A stretch of 10,144 bases of DNA. Origin: Oscillospiraceae bacterium (lineage in GTDB: Bacteria > Bacillota > Clostridia > Oscillospirales > Oscillospiraceae). The stretch lies in NCBI GenBank assembly GCA_031272845.1, contig JAISTA010000184.1, positions 1 through 10,144 of the forward strand, read 5' to 3'. A program made the position numbers and the translations under genes. The notes under the pieces were generated by a model that did no database searches, was not told the origin of the DNA, and saw only the letters and a list, made by a program, of their open reading frames with translations. Below, piece after piece: positions 1-5,397 of this stretch; within the stretch, counting starts at the first letter, position 1; the number at the start of each line of letters is the position of its first letter.

Positions 1-542
1 ATGTCCCCGTTCAGCGACATTATGCCGATCTCTCCGTCCGCAAGCGTCTCTTGCGACCGCACGAAAACGACCTGTCCGTTGGAGAAGCGCGGTTCCATGC
101 TGTCTCCCGTGACGCGCACGGCGTAGTCCGTGCCGACCGGGACGTCGTCCTCCGGCAGTTCAATTTCTTCATAAGCATCGCTGTCCGCGTAGCTGCCTGT
201 TCCGGCGGAGGCCGGCAGGTCGTACAGGCGAACAAGCCGCAGCTGCCGCTCAACGGTAAACCGCGTGTCTCCGCGTAAAAGCGAGTCGTATTCCCGCAGC
301 CGTGAAAGTCCGGTTTCGTTCAGCTTTTCAGCCGCGCCGAACTCGGTTAATTCGCGCACGCCGTAGATTTCACAGAGCATAAGAAACTGCCCGGCATTCG
401 GCAGCGACGTGTTTTTCTCCCACTTTGAAACCGACGACAAGTGAATCGGGTATCCGCGCTCTGTAAGCAATCGCGCAACCTCGGACTGCGGCAAACCCGT
501 CGCCGCGCGAAGCCGTTTTAATGTCTCGCCAATATTTGTCAT
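1..542 (-). CDS. LexA/CI-like XRE-family repressor with S24 peptidase domain (partial, C-terminus outside window)
   Basis: Probable master repressor of the element. The leftward frame opens with ATG at 542-540, has AGGAG eight bases upstream, and stays open to base 1 (180 complete codons). Residues 4-66 form an XRE helix-turn-helix (GETLKRLRAATGLPQSEVAR, then SVSKWEKN and a C-terminal LPNAGQFL segment). The second half is a LexA-type S24 domain: the scissile Ala113-Gly114 lies in DLPASAGTGSY, and the nucleophile is Ser148 in GDSMEPRF. The catalytic lysine expected about 37 residues later would fall just outside the window. The family represses phage or element genes and self-cleaves when RecA is activated by DNA damage. 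It is divergent from the ImmA-like gene and has its own promoter at 563-591. Confidence 0.92.
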   Translation of the reverse strand, partial: MTNIGETLKRLRAATGLPQSEVARLLTERGYPIHLSSVSKWEKNTSLPNAGQFLMLCEIYGVRELTEFGAAEKLNETGLSRLREYDSLLRGDTRFTVERQLRLVRLYDLPASAGTGSYADSDAYEEIELPEDDVPVGTDYAVRVTGDSMEPRFSNGQVVFVRSQETLADGEIGIMSLNGD

Positions 543-562
543 AGAAATTTCTCCTCGCGCTT

Positions 563-591
563 ATTCTAACACATCCATATATAGTTGTCAA
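563..591 (-). promoter_or_regulatory. Promoter of the repressor gene
   Basis: Read leftward, TTGACA (591-586) is followed by a 17-base spacer and TAGAAT (568-563), placing a start near 556, about 14 bases before the repressor start codon. The palindrome at 595-619 lies just upstream of the -35, so the repressor may regulate its own gene. Confidence 0.85.
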
Positions 592-594
592 GCG

Positions 595-619
595 ATAATT
601 AGCATACAACGCTAATTAT
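595..619. promoter_or_regulatory. Candidate repressor operator (9-7-9 palindrome)
   Basis: ATAATTAGC, a seven-base spacer and GCTAATTAT form a perfect inverted repeat located between the two divergent -35 boxes (586-591 and 625-630). Its position suits a dimeric XRE repressor blocking the rightward promoter and tuning its own. A related half site, TAGCGTAAT, lies at 631-639 in the rightward spacer and could be a second operator. Assignment to this repressor is inferred from position. Confidence 0.6.
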
Positions 620-624
620 TTTTA

Positions 625-653
625 TTTACATAGCGTAATAGGCGATATATAAT
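625..653 (+). promoter_or_regulatory. Rightward promoter for the ImmA-like operon
   Basis: TTTACA (625-630), a 17-base spacer and TATAAT (648-653) match the sigma-A consensus at 11 of 12 positions. The predicted start near 660 means that GTG 654 and ATG 657 cannot be start codons of this transcript. This settles the ImmA-like start at ATG 684. Confidence 0.8.
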
Positions 654-683
654 GTGATGAGTAAGCACCCAGGAGGCCTACAG

Positions 684-1421
684 ATGATACTGACAAGCAA
701 CGATATAGAAACCCTTGCAATACGCGTTCTGCGCGATTACGGCGACGACCCGCAATACACTATCCTAATAGAGCGTTTTGCCATAGAATATCTCGGACTT
801 GCGCTGCAGTTTGAGCGTCTTTCGCCGGACCTCCGTGTACTCGGAATTACGACGTACAAAGAAACGCAAATCAGGATTTTGGGCTGGGACTGCCGTACAA
901 TCACAGTCCCGGAAAAGGCGATTATTATTGAAAAAAGTCTCCTGCCGCCGCGCTTAGTCCTGCATACTGATAGCCACAGGCGAGCAAAAGGTCGGCTGCG
1001 TTTTACCCTCGCGCACGAGTGCGCACACCAAATTCTGTATCGCGCAGACCCGGCACACTTTCAGAAAATGCTGGACAAGCGCGCAGACCGTCCGTACTTT
1101 GCACGGGAACTCAAGTCCGAAACGGACTGGTGCGAGTGGCAGGCAAATTCACTCGCGTCGGCGCTGCTTATGCCGCGACAGAGGATAGCGGACTTTCTCG
1201 GCGACAAGAAAATTCGGGTATACGGAAACTCCGTGCATTTTTTAGACAGCTGCGTTTTTGCGCGTTTGGCAACCGCACTTGACGTAACCTACACCGCGCT
1301 GCTCATTCGCCTAACGCAGCTCGGATACACCAAACGTATCGCTTACAGCGAGTTCGTTGGAACCAAGGAGGAGTACACAGATGAACACAAAAACAAAACG
1401 CCTATCAATCAGGCAGTTTGA
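684..1421 (+). CDS. ImmA/IrrE-family metallopeptidase (M78)
   Basis: Likely cytoplasmic zinc protease that inactivates the element repressor or a partner regulator, as ImmA of ICEBs1 does with ImmR. The 245-residue protein carries HECAH (His111-Glu112-His115) after a hydrophobic RFTLA, and the downstream EWQANSLASALLMP segment whose Glu151 is the expected third zinc ligand. I chose ATG 684 because AGGAGG (671-676) sits seven bases upstream; the frame is open to 654, but those codons overlap the promoter. The charged C-terminal tail overlaps the next gene by 41 bases, suggesting translational coupling. It lies divergent from an S24 repressor that could already cleave itself, so its real target is uncertain. 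Confidence 0.9.
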   Translation: MILTSNDIETLAIRVLRDYGDDPQYTILIERFAIEYLGLALQFERLSPDLRVLGITTYKETQIRILGWDCRTITVPEKAIIIEKSLLPPRLVLHTDSHRRAKGRLRFTLAHECAHQILYRADPAHFQKMLDKRADRPYFARELKSETDWCEWQANSLASALLMPRQRIADFLGDKKIRVYGNSVHFLDSCVFARLATALDVTYTALLIRLTQLGYTKRIAYSEFVGTKEEYTDEHKNKTPINQAV

Positions 1422-1629
1422 GATAACGCCGGAGGTGCTTGCCCGGATTCGCGGAGATATTGATGCAGTGCAGGGCGAGCAGTCAAAGGACATTCGCTGC
1501 GCTTATTGCGGACGGTTAATCCTACGCAAGTTCCCGGACGCGCAGGGACACATCAGCGGAAAATGCGCAAAATGCGGGAGAGAATACACAATCAACGTCG
1601 CAAATTGGCGGCGAGTGCCGCAATATTAA
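1381..1629 (+). CDS. Com-like zinc-ribbon protein
   Basis: This is an 82-residue protein with one treble-clef-type zinc ribbon: Cys40-x2-Cys43 and Cys62-x2-Cys65, in IRCAYCGRLILRKF and GKCAKCGREYTINV. The spacing and the IRCxxC opening resemble phage Mu Com, a small RNA-binding zinc protein that activates translation of mom. Com-like ribbons are frequent in Clostridial prophages, usually with unknown function. The start at ATG 1381 is supported by AAGGAGG at 1365-1371, nine bases away. The first 35 residues are a non-cysteine extension not present in Mu Com. The gene overlaps the end of the ImmA-like gene, so it is expressed with it. RNA-binding activity is inferred from family resemblance and from the hairpin-rich leader directly downstream. 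Confidence 0.7.
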   Translation: MNTKTKRLSIRQFEITPEVLARIRGDIDAVQGEQSKDIRCAYCGRLILRKFPDAQGHISGKCAKCGREYTINVANWRRVPQY

Positions 1630-1660
1630 CCGCACCCGCGCATAATCGCGGCACACAACT

Positions 1661-1800
1661 GAATATCCCATGACAGTGCACTGGGGCTGACGCGCAAGCG
1701 TCATGACACCCGGAGCCGCATGATTCGAAAGCTCGCTTATGAGCTTTCAATCCTGTGACTCCGGGTGTCTTTTTTTGTGTCCATTTTGCGTGGGATATTT
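1661..1800 (+). ncRNA. Candidate structured RNA between the Com-like and sigma-like genes
   Basis: AATATCCCA (1662-1670) is complementary to TGGGATATT (1791-1799), extendable by a wobble and a GC pair. That would close a domain containing a GNRA-capped hairpin (1688-1693/1698-1703, loop GCAA) and the 11-bp stem 1705-1715/1759-1769 with a nested 8-bp hairpin 1727-1734/1741-1748. A small CCGCG/CGCGG hairpin lies just before it (1636-1651). TGGGA 1791-1795 can instead pair with TCCCA 1801-1805, so two folds compete. A nine-base complement alone could be chance; the combination is what makes it worth listing. I do not recognise a known riboswitch class. Confidence 0.35.
1705..1776 (+). terminator. 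Rho-independent terminator after the ImmA/Com operon
   Basis: GACACCCGGAG (1705-1715) pairs perfectly with CTCCGGGTGTC (1759-1769), followed by seven T residues. The loop is unusually large and itself contains the GAAAGCTC/GAGCTTTC hairpin (1727-1748). It would end most transcripts from the 625-653 promoter before the sigma-like gene. I see no good promoter between it and that gene, so regulated readthrough is possible. Confidence 0.75.
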
Positions 1801-1843
1801 TCCCAACACAAAGGACAATAAAAAATGCACTAGATACGCGCCC

Positions 1844-1916
1844 CTCCAAAACTTGAATTTTTGCAATGACCAATAACAGCACTGCACAAAAAAACACAAA
1901 AATTCAAATTTCGGAG
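1844..1916 (+). promoter_or_regulatory. RNA stem sequestering the ribosome binding site of the sigma-like gene
   Basis: Bases 1844-1863 pair with 1897-1916 in 18 of 20 positions, with a 33-base loop. The two mismatches are both C opposite A (1852/1908 and 1848/1912). The CTCC at 1844-1847 pairs with the GGAG Shine-Dalgarno sequence at 1913-1916, which lies seven bases before ATG 1924. In the folded mRNA the ribosome site would be hidden. The pairing is visible in the sequence; the regulatory role is inference. Confidence 0.6.
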
Positions 1917-1923
1917 AAAACAA

Positions 1924-2421
1924 ATGAAAAATTATCGTGACAGCGACTACGCCGCCAACAAGTATTCGTACGGCATCGTGTACCGCTTCTCAGACCGAAC
2001 CATAGTGGTCACACTTGCGGACTATCTGCGGGAGAATCCCGGCAAGACGGAAGCGGACTTCGCCGAGCTGAAGGCGGCGTCTGACGTGATGTTTTTGAAG
2101 CAGGCGCGCGGGGATAACGTGCAAAGCAGGCATACAGCGCCGCTTTGCTCAATCGAAAAAATCGCGTTTTGTTCCGCCGCCTCGCCTGAGGAAGCGTTTT
2201 TCGCGGAGGACGAAGCGGATACCTGCGCGGAGCGAACGCGGCTTGCAAACGCCGCGCTTAATGAACTGACCGAAACGCAGCGCAGGAGATATGCTCTGCA
2301 CAATTTGTATGGAATGACGACGCGTAAAATCGCGGAAACAGAGGGCGTTTCGCAGCGTTCGGTTATGGACAGCTCAGAGTTTGCGCAGAGAAAAATAAAT
2401 AAATTTCTCGCGGCGGCATAA
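1924..2421 (+). CDS. Sigma-70 region-4-like regulator of the element
   Basis: This 165-residue protein is of a type often found in Clostridial prophages and integrative elements. Residues about 110-162 form a sigma-70 region 4-like helix-turn-helix (ALNELTETQRRRYALHNLYG, then MTTRKIAETEGVSQRSVMDS). The N-terminal part has the element-associated pattern ANKYSYGIVYRFSDRTIVVT and TLADYLRENPG. No region 2 for core polymerase and -10 recognition is visible, so it is more likely a phage-type transcriptional activator than a full sigma factor. Translation starts at ATG 1924 behind GGAG 1913-1916, which lies in a long stem. It probably activates later element genes, but the targets are not visible. 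Confidence 0.8.
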   Translation: MKNYRDSDYAANKYSYGIVYRFSDRTIVVTLADYLRENPGKTEADFAELKAASDVMFLKQARGDNVQSRHTAPLCSIEKIAFCSAASPEEAFFAEDEADTCAERTRLANAALNELTETQRRRYALHNLYGMTTRKIAETEGVSQRSVMDSSEFAQRKINKFLAAA

Positions 2422-2760
2422 AAAGCACCTCTCAAAGCACCGTTTTCCGTGCATTAAGCAGAGGGGTAAGAAGTATCCCTCTGCTGTACCTTGACAAACA
2501 CCGCGCTCACAGCGCGGTCATACAGGACGCCGAAGAACAGTACCGTCCCGCCGAGCACAGAAAAGCGACGCCGCCATGACAGTCCGAGGTTGTTTTAACA
2601 GCCTCCGGCAGAGCGAAAAAGCGCCGGCTTGCAACCCGGATTTCGGGCTTGCCATGACACGGGACGCCATAATGACACTTCCGGCAACCGGCCCGCGCAA
2701 GGCAAGGCGGGAGCGGCACGCCGCGGCATACGGCCGCAGGGGTACCGCTATGTGGGGTTG

Positions 2761-2811
2761 TATATTTCTTCTGCCTGAAATCAGGAACTCTCTTCAGGCA
2801 GAAGGACTATA
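2761..2811. repeat. 51-bp imperfect palindrome ending in TATAGTC-type sequence
   Basis: The arms 2761-2779 and 2793-2811 match at 17 of 19 positions, including a perfect 12-bp stem CTTCTGCCTGAA/TTCAGGCAGAAG. The right arm read backwards begins TATAGTC, the same seven bases that begin the terminal repeats of the neighbouring 2834-2992 element, so the two may belong to one family of small mobile repeats. Confidence 0.5.
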
Positions 2812-2833
2812 CCTCCGGTTCGGCGTCCTCTTT

Positions 2834-2992
2834 TATAGTCAAACCACTTGAAAAGCGGTTTGGATTTGCGAGGATATTTTTCGGATTGCCAGGAGGAGGA
2901 CGCAGGCGTGTCGTAACCCGGCAAGGACGACGACACAGCAATGCGGAAAATAGTCCGCAAAGGCGAGCTGCTTTTCAAGTGGTTTGACTATA
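2834..2992. mobile_element. MITE-like element, 159 bp with 23-bp perfect terminal inverted repeats
   Basis: Bases 2834-2856 are the exact reverse complement of 2970-2992; each arm begins TATAGTCAAACCACTTG. The 113-bp interior has no reading frame. The outer TATA/TA bases could include a TA target duplication. Size, terminal repeats and lack of a gene fit a non-autonomous miniature transposon, as found repeatedly in intergenic DNA of gut Clostridia. No transposase that would mobilise it is in the window. In RNA it would fold as one long hairpin. Confidence 0.55.
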
Positions 2993-2995
2993 TTT

Positions 2996-3074
2996 ACCTC
3001 CAACCAACACAAAAATCGCCGCTTGGAGGTTCTGTGACGCCGACCGGGGACACGTCTTCCGTCAGCGGCACAGA
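2996..3074 (+). promoter_or_regulatory. Two abutting leader hairpins before the helicase gene
   Basis: ACCTCCAA (2996-3003) pairs with TTGGAGGT (3023-3030). The next base starts a second stem, TCTGTG-a-CGC-c-GAC (3031-3044) with GTC-a-GCG-g-CACAGA (3061-3074): twelve pairs with two single-base internal mismatches. The two helices touch and could stack. They end 12 bases before the ribosome site AGGGAG (3087-3092). Paired structure is visible; function is unknown. Confidence 0.4.
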
Positions 3075-3098
3075 GCCGCCAAGCGCAGGGAGAATAAT

Positions 3099-5138
3099 AT
3101 GAACCAACAAACTCAATGCCAAGACCGCCGGACAGCCGGCGTTTTGCGCGGCGTCTTCAATGAGATCCTGCCGCGGCACGGCTATGCCCCGCGTGAAAAG
3201 CAAACCGGGCTTGCGGAGGAAATCCTCGCCGCGCTCCGGCATTCTGACGTACTGCTCGCAGAGGCGGAGATCGGCACAGGCAAGACGCTCGCGTATCTGA
3301 TTCCCGCAGCACTTACAACACGCCTGAGCAATATGACCGCGGCATCAAGCGCGGTTAAACAGCCCGTCGTAATAGCCACCTCAAGCATTGCGCTTCAGCG
3401 CGCGATTGAACGCGACTGTATTCCAAAACTATCCGAAATTCTTATGAAGCACGGTGTAATCGACACTCCGCTGACCTGCGTTCTGCGCAAGGGCAAAAGC
3501 CACTTTGTCTGCGAGCGAAGACTTGGGCATTATTACTTTTTTGCGGACGACGCAACTAAGTCCGTGCTCAAGCCTCTGCTGCATTCCGGCTTTTTAGACC
3601 TTTCTATGGCTAAAAACCTCACGCCGGGTCAAAAGCGCGCCGTATGCGTGACAGACCGCTGTGACCGAGACTGTCCGCGCCGCGGTGAGTGTAGATACCT
3701 GCGCTATCTGCGCGAGGCTCAATGCGGCGGCTATGACTTTCAGATATGCAATCACAATTATCTGCTCGCGGACGTTCTGCGCCGCACGAAAAAACTTCCT
3801 CCGCTTATCCCGGACTACAGCGCCGTCGTCATCGACGAAGCGCACAAGCTTGACGGCGCGGCGCGTCAGATGTACGGGTGCGGGCTTTCTCTCACGGAGC
3901 TGCTTGAAGCAGCAAAGGACGCGCGTGAAATAACGTTTACTCCGGAAGCCCCTACCGCGGAGGTACATCGCCGGGCGGACAGACTCCGGACGAAAAGCGA
4001 GCTGCTGTTCCGGCTTTTGAACAAAGAAACACCCGAAAACACAACCGAGGACGGAGATACGGAACAATTCAGGGCGGTAATCCGGGAGAAAGCGGAACAA
4101 CTGCTCCGCGCGCTGAAAAAGGACGCGGACGTACTTGCAGAGCTGCTTGAAGCTAAACAGGCAATCTCCAAATACGAAGCCGAAAGAGGCGCGCTAATCC
4201 GTACTCTTAAGCAGATTTCAGACAGCCTCGCCGTATTCGCAGGACACAGCGAGCTCGTCTGCCTGCTTGAACGCGATACTGACGGCAAGCTTACAATACT
4301 GCGCGGAATACCTAAAGAGCTCAGACGGATACTGCAACGGGACCTTTGGAGTATGCAAATTCCGTTTGTACTGACATCAGGCACGCTGTCGGCGGCGGGC
4401 AACTTTGAGCGCGTCAAGCACAAGCTCGGACTTGACCTTGTATCTGTGAAAAGGCTGCGCGAAACCACAAAGCCCTCGCCGTTTGATTACAAGCAAAACG
4501 CGCTGCTGTACATCGGCGGCTCAGTACCGTTTCCGGATAATTCTGACGAAAGCTACATCACAGCCGCCGCCGCTGAAACGGAACGCCTGATCTGCGCCGC
4601 AAACGGGCACACGGCGGTGCTGTTCACCTCCTACGGCGCTATGAACTCTGTGTTTGAGCGCATATCCGCATGTAACCTGCCGTATCCGCTGTTTCGGCTT
4701 GACAAGGGCGGTAGTGCCGCAGCTATAGAGCGTTTCAGACGAAGCGGAAACGGAGTCCTGTTTGCCTCAGGCGCGCTGTGGGAGGGTATTGACCTGCCGG
4801 GCGACGTGCTGTCTATGCTCATAATAGTACGGCTGCCTTTTGCCGTGCCTGATCCCGTCAGCGAATGGGAGCGCGGACAATACTCCGGCTTAACCGAATA
4901 CAAGAATGCGGTCGTCGTACCTGAAATGCTCGTCAGGCTCAGGCAGGGCTTCGGCCGGCTTATCCGCGGCGAGACGGACTCCGGCGTCGCCGCAATCCTC
5001 GACTGCCGAGCGGGTTCGCGCGGAGCGTACGGGAGGCAGGTGCTGTCCGCGCTGCCGGAGTGCGGCGTAACGGAGGACTTACAGGCGGTTAAGGAGTTCC
5101 TGCGCGTGAGAAAGGATGAGGCGTTTTGGGCGGCGTAG
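3099..5138 (+). CDS. DinG/XPD-family iron-sulfur DNA helicase
   Basis: ATP-dependent superfamily 2 helicase of 679 residues, probably 5'-3' on DNA. Walker A is AEIGTGKT (56-63) and the DEAH box is at 246-249. Motif III is TSGTL (426-430), then WEGIDLPGD (561-569) and the motif VI arginine region QGFGRLIRG (616-624). Cysteines 138, 188, 192 and 198 fit the 4Fe-4S cluster ligands of the DinG/XPD group. There is no N-terminal DEDD exonuclease domain. ATG 3099 has AGGGAG six bases upstream. The gene is followed after 40 bases by the small protein and recombinase genes, so the three are likely one operon. In the element it may serve replication or resolution of R-loops. Csf4 of type IV CRISPR is a relative, but no cas genes or repeats are present. 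Confidence 0.93.
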   Translation: MNQQTQCQDRRTAGVLRGVFNEILPRHGYAPREKQTGLAEEILAALRHSDVLLAEAEIGTGKTLAYLIPAALTTRLSNMTAASSAVKQPVVIATSSIALQRAIERDCIPKLSEILMKHGVIDTPLTCVLRKGKSHFVCERRLGHYYFFADDATKSVLKPLLHSGFLDLSMAKNLTPGQKRAVCVTDRCDRDCPRRGECRYLRYLREAQCGGYDFQICNHNYLLADVLRRTKKLPPLIPDYSAVVIDEAHKLDGAARQMYGCGLSLTELLEAAKDAREITFTPEAPTAEVHRRADRLRTKSELLFRLLNKETPENTTEDGDTEQFRAVIREKAEQLLRALKKDADVLAELLEAKQAISKYEAERGALIRTLKQISDSLAVFAGHSELVCLLERDTDGKLTILRGIPKELRRILQRDLWSMQIPFVLTSGTLSAAGNFERVKHKLGLDLVSVKRLRETTKPSPFDYKQNALLYIGGSVPFPDNSDESYITAAAAETERLICAANGHTAVLFTSYGAMNSVFERISACNLPYPLFRLDKGGSAAAIERFRRSGNGVLFASGALWEGIDLPGDVLSMLIIVRLPFAVPDPVSEWERGQYSGLTEYKNAVVVPEMLVRLRQGFGRLIRGETDSGVAAILDCRAGSRGAYGRQVLSALPECGVTEDLQAVKEFLRVRKDEAFWAA

Positions 5139-5178
5139 GAGGCGGGTCGGGATTATATATTAAGGAAGGTGACGCATA

Positions 5179-5397
5179 ATGAATTCTGTTATACAACAAA
5201 TACGAGCCTTTAAGGCGGAGGACACAAAATACATTGAAACTAAAGCGGTTATCGGCGGTTGTTCCGTGCGTATGCGCTTTGCAAACAAACCCAACATCGG
5301 TTTGATGGAGCTAATACAGGAAATGCTCATATCTTCGTACATTGATTCGATGTGTTTGACAAACGCGTACGGCGCAAGGGGGCAGGATGGCGAATAA
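5179..5397 (+). CDS. Small conserved-type protein upstream of recombinase (possibly TnpW-like)
   Basis: This is a 72-residue protein with no motif I can assign firmly. AAGGAAGG at 5162-5169, nine bases before ATG 5179, and an 11-base overlap with the recombinase start (5387-5397) support real, coupled translation. The central part, IGGCSVRMRFANKPNIGLME followed by LIQEMLISSYIDS, has the beta-strand-then-helix plan of the TnpW-like small proteins that accompany recombinases in Clostridial elements, but the match is loose. A role as recombination directionality factor is possible from position, because such factors are small and lie near the integrase. There are no cysteine motifs, membrane segments or signal peptide. 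Confidence 0.65.
   Translation: MNSVIQQIRAFKAEDTKYIETKAVIGGCSVRMRFANKPNIGLMELIQEMLISSYIDSMCLTNAYGARGQDGE

Larger units (their letters stand above)
2422..3098. other. 677-base non-coding region rich in inverted repeats
   Basis: I see no convincing gene here. It contains an 8-bp stem (2458-2465/2477-2484), an 8-bp stem with three-base loop (2500-2507/2511-2518), a GAGGTTGT-type hairpin (2586-2605), CCGGC/GCCGG (2605-2609/2623-2627), a 12-bp stem (2768-2779/2793-2804), a 159-bp element with long terminal inverted repeats (2834-2992) and two abutting helices before the helicase gene (2996-3074). None of the hairpins is followed by a clear T-run. The region could be a large structured RNA, a nest of MITE-like insertions, or both. 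Confidence 0.6.

Noticed and set aside
370..609. 79-residue leftward open frame
   Set aside because: It is the alternative frame of the XRE repressor gene, which has the clear ribosome site, start and domain content.
654..683. Upstream in-frame start codons (GTG 654, ATG 657) for the ImmA-like gene
   Set aside because: They lie at or before the predicted transcription start and directly abut the -10 box; ATG 684 has an AGGAGG site.
2491..2523. TTGACA at 2491-2496 as a promoter for the helicase operon or an RNA
   Set aside because: No acceptable -10 box at 16-18 bases; the nearest candidate TCATAC is about 21 bases away.
2576..2851. 91-residue rightward open frame in the non-coding region
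   Set aside because: No ribosome binding site, composition unlike the neighbouring proteins, and it runs through several perfect hairpins and into the MITE-like end.
2422..3098. Naming the non-coding region as a ROOL or GOLLD RNA
   Set aside because: Size and setting are compatible, but I cannot match the sequence to either class without a covariance search.
3594..4468. Long leftward open frames inside the helicase gene (168 and 200 residues)
   Set aside because: They are antisense shadows of a well-conserved helicase, without ribosome sites or recognisable motifs.
3099..5138. Csf4-type helicase of a type IV CRISPR system
   Set aside because: DinG-like, but there are no csf genes, cas genes or repeat arrays in the window.
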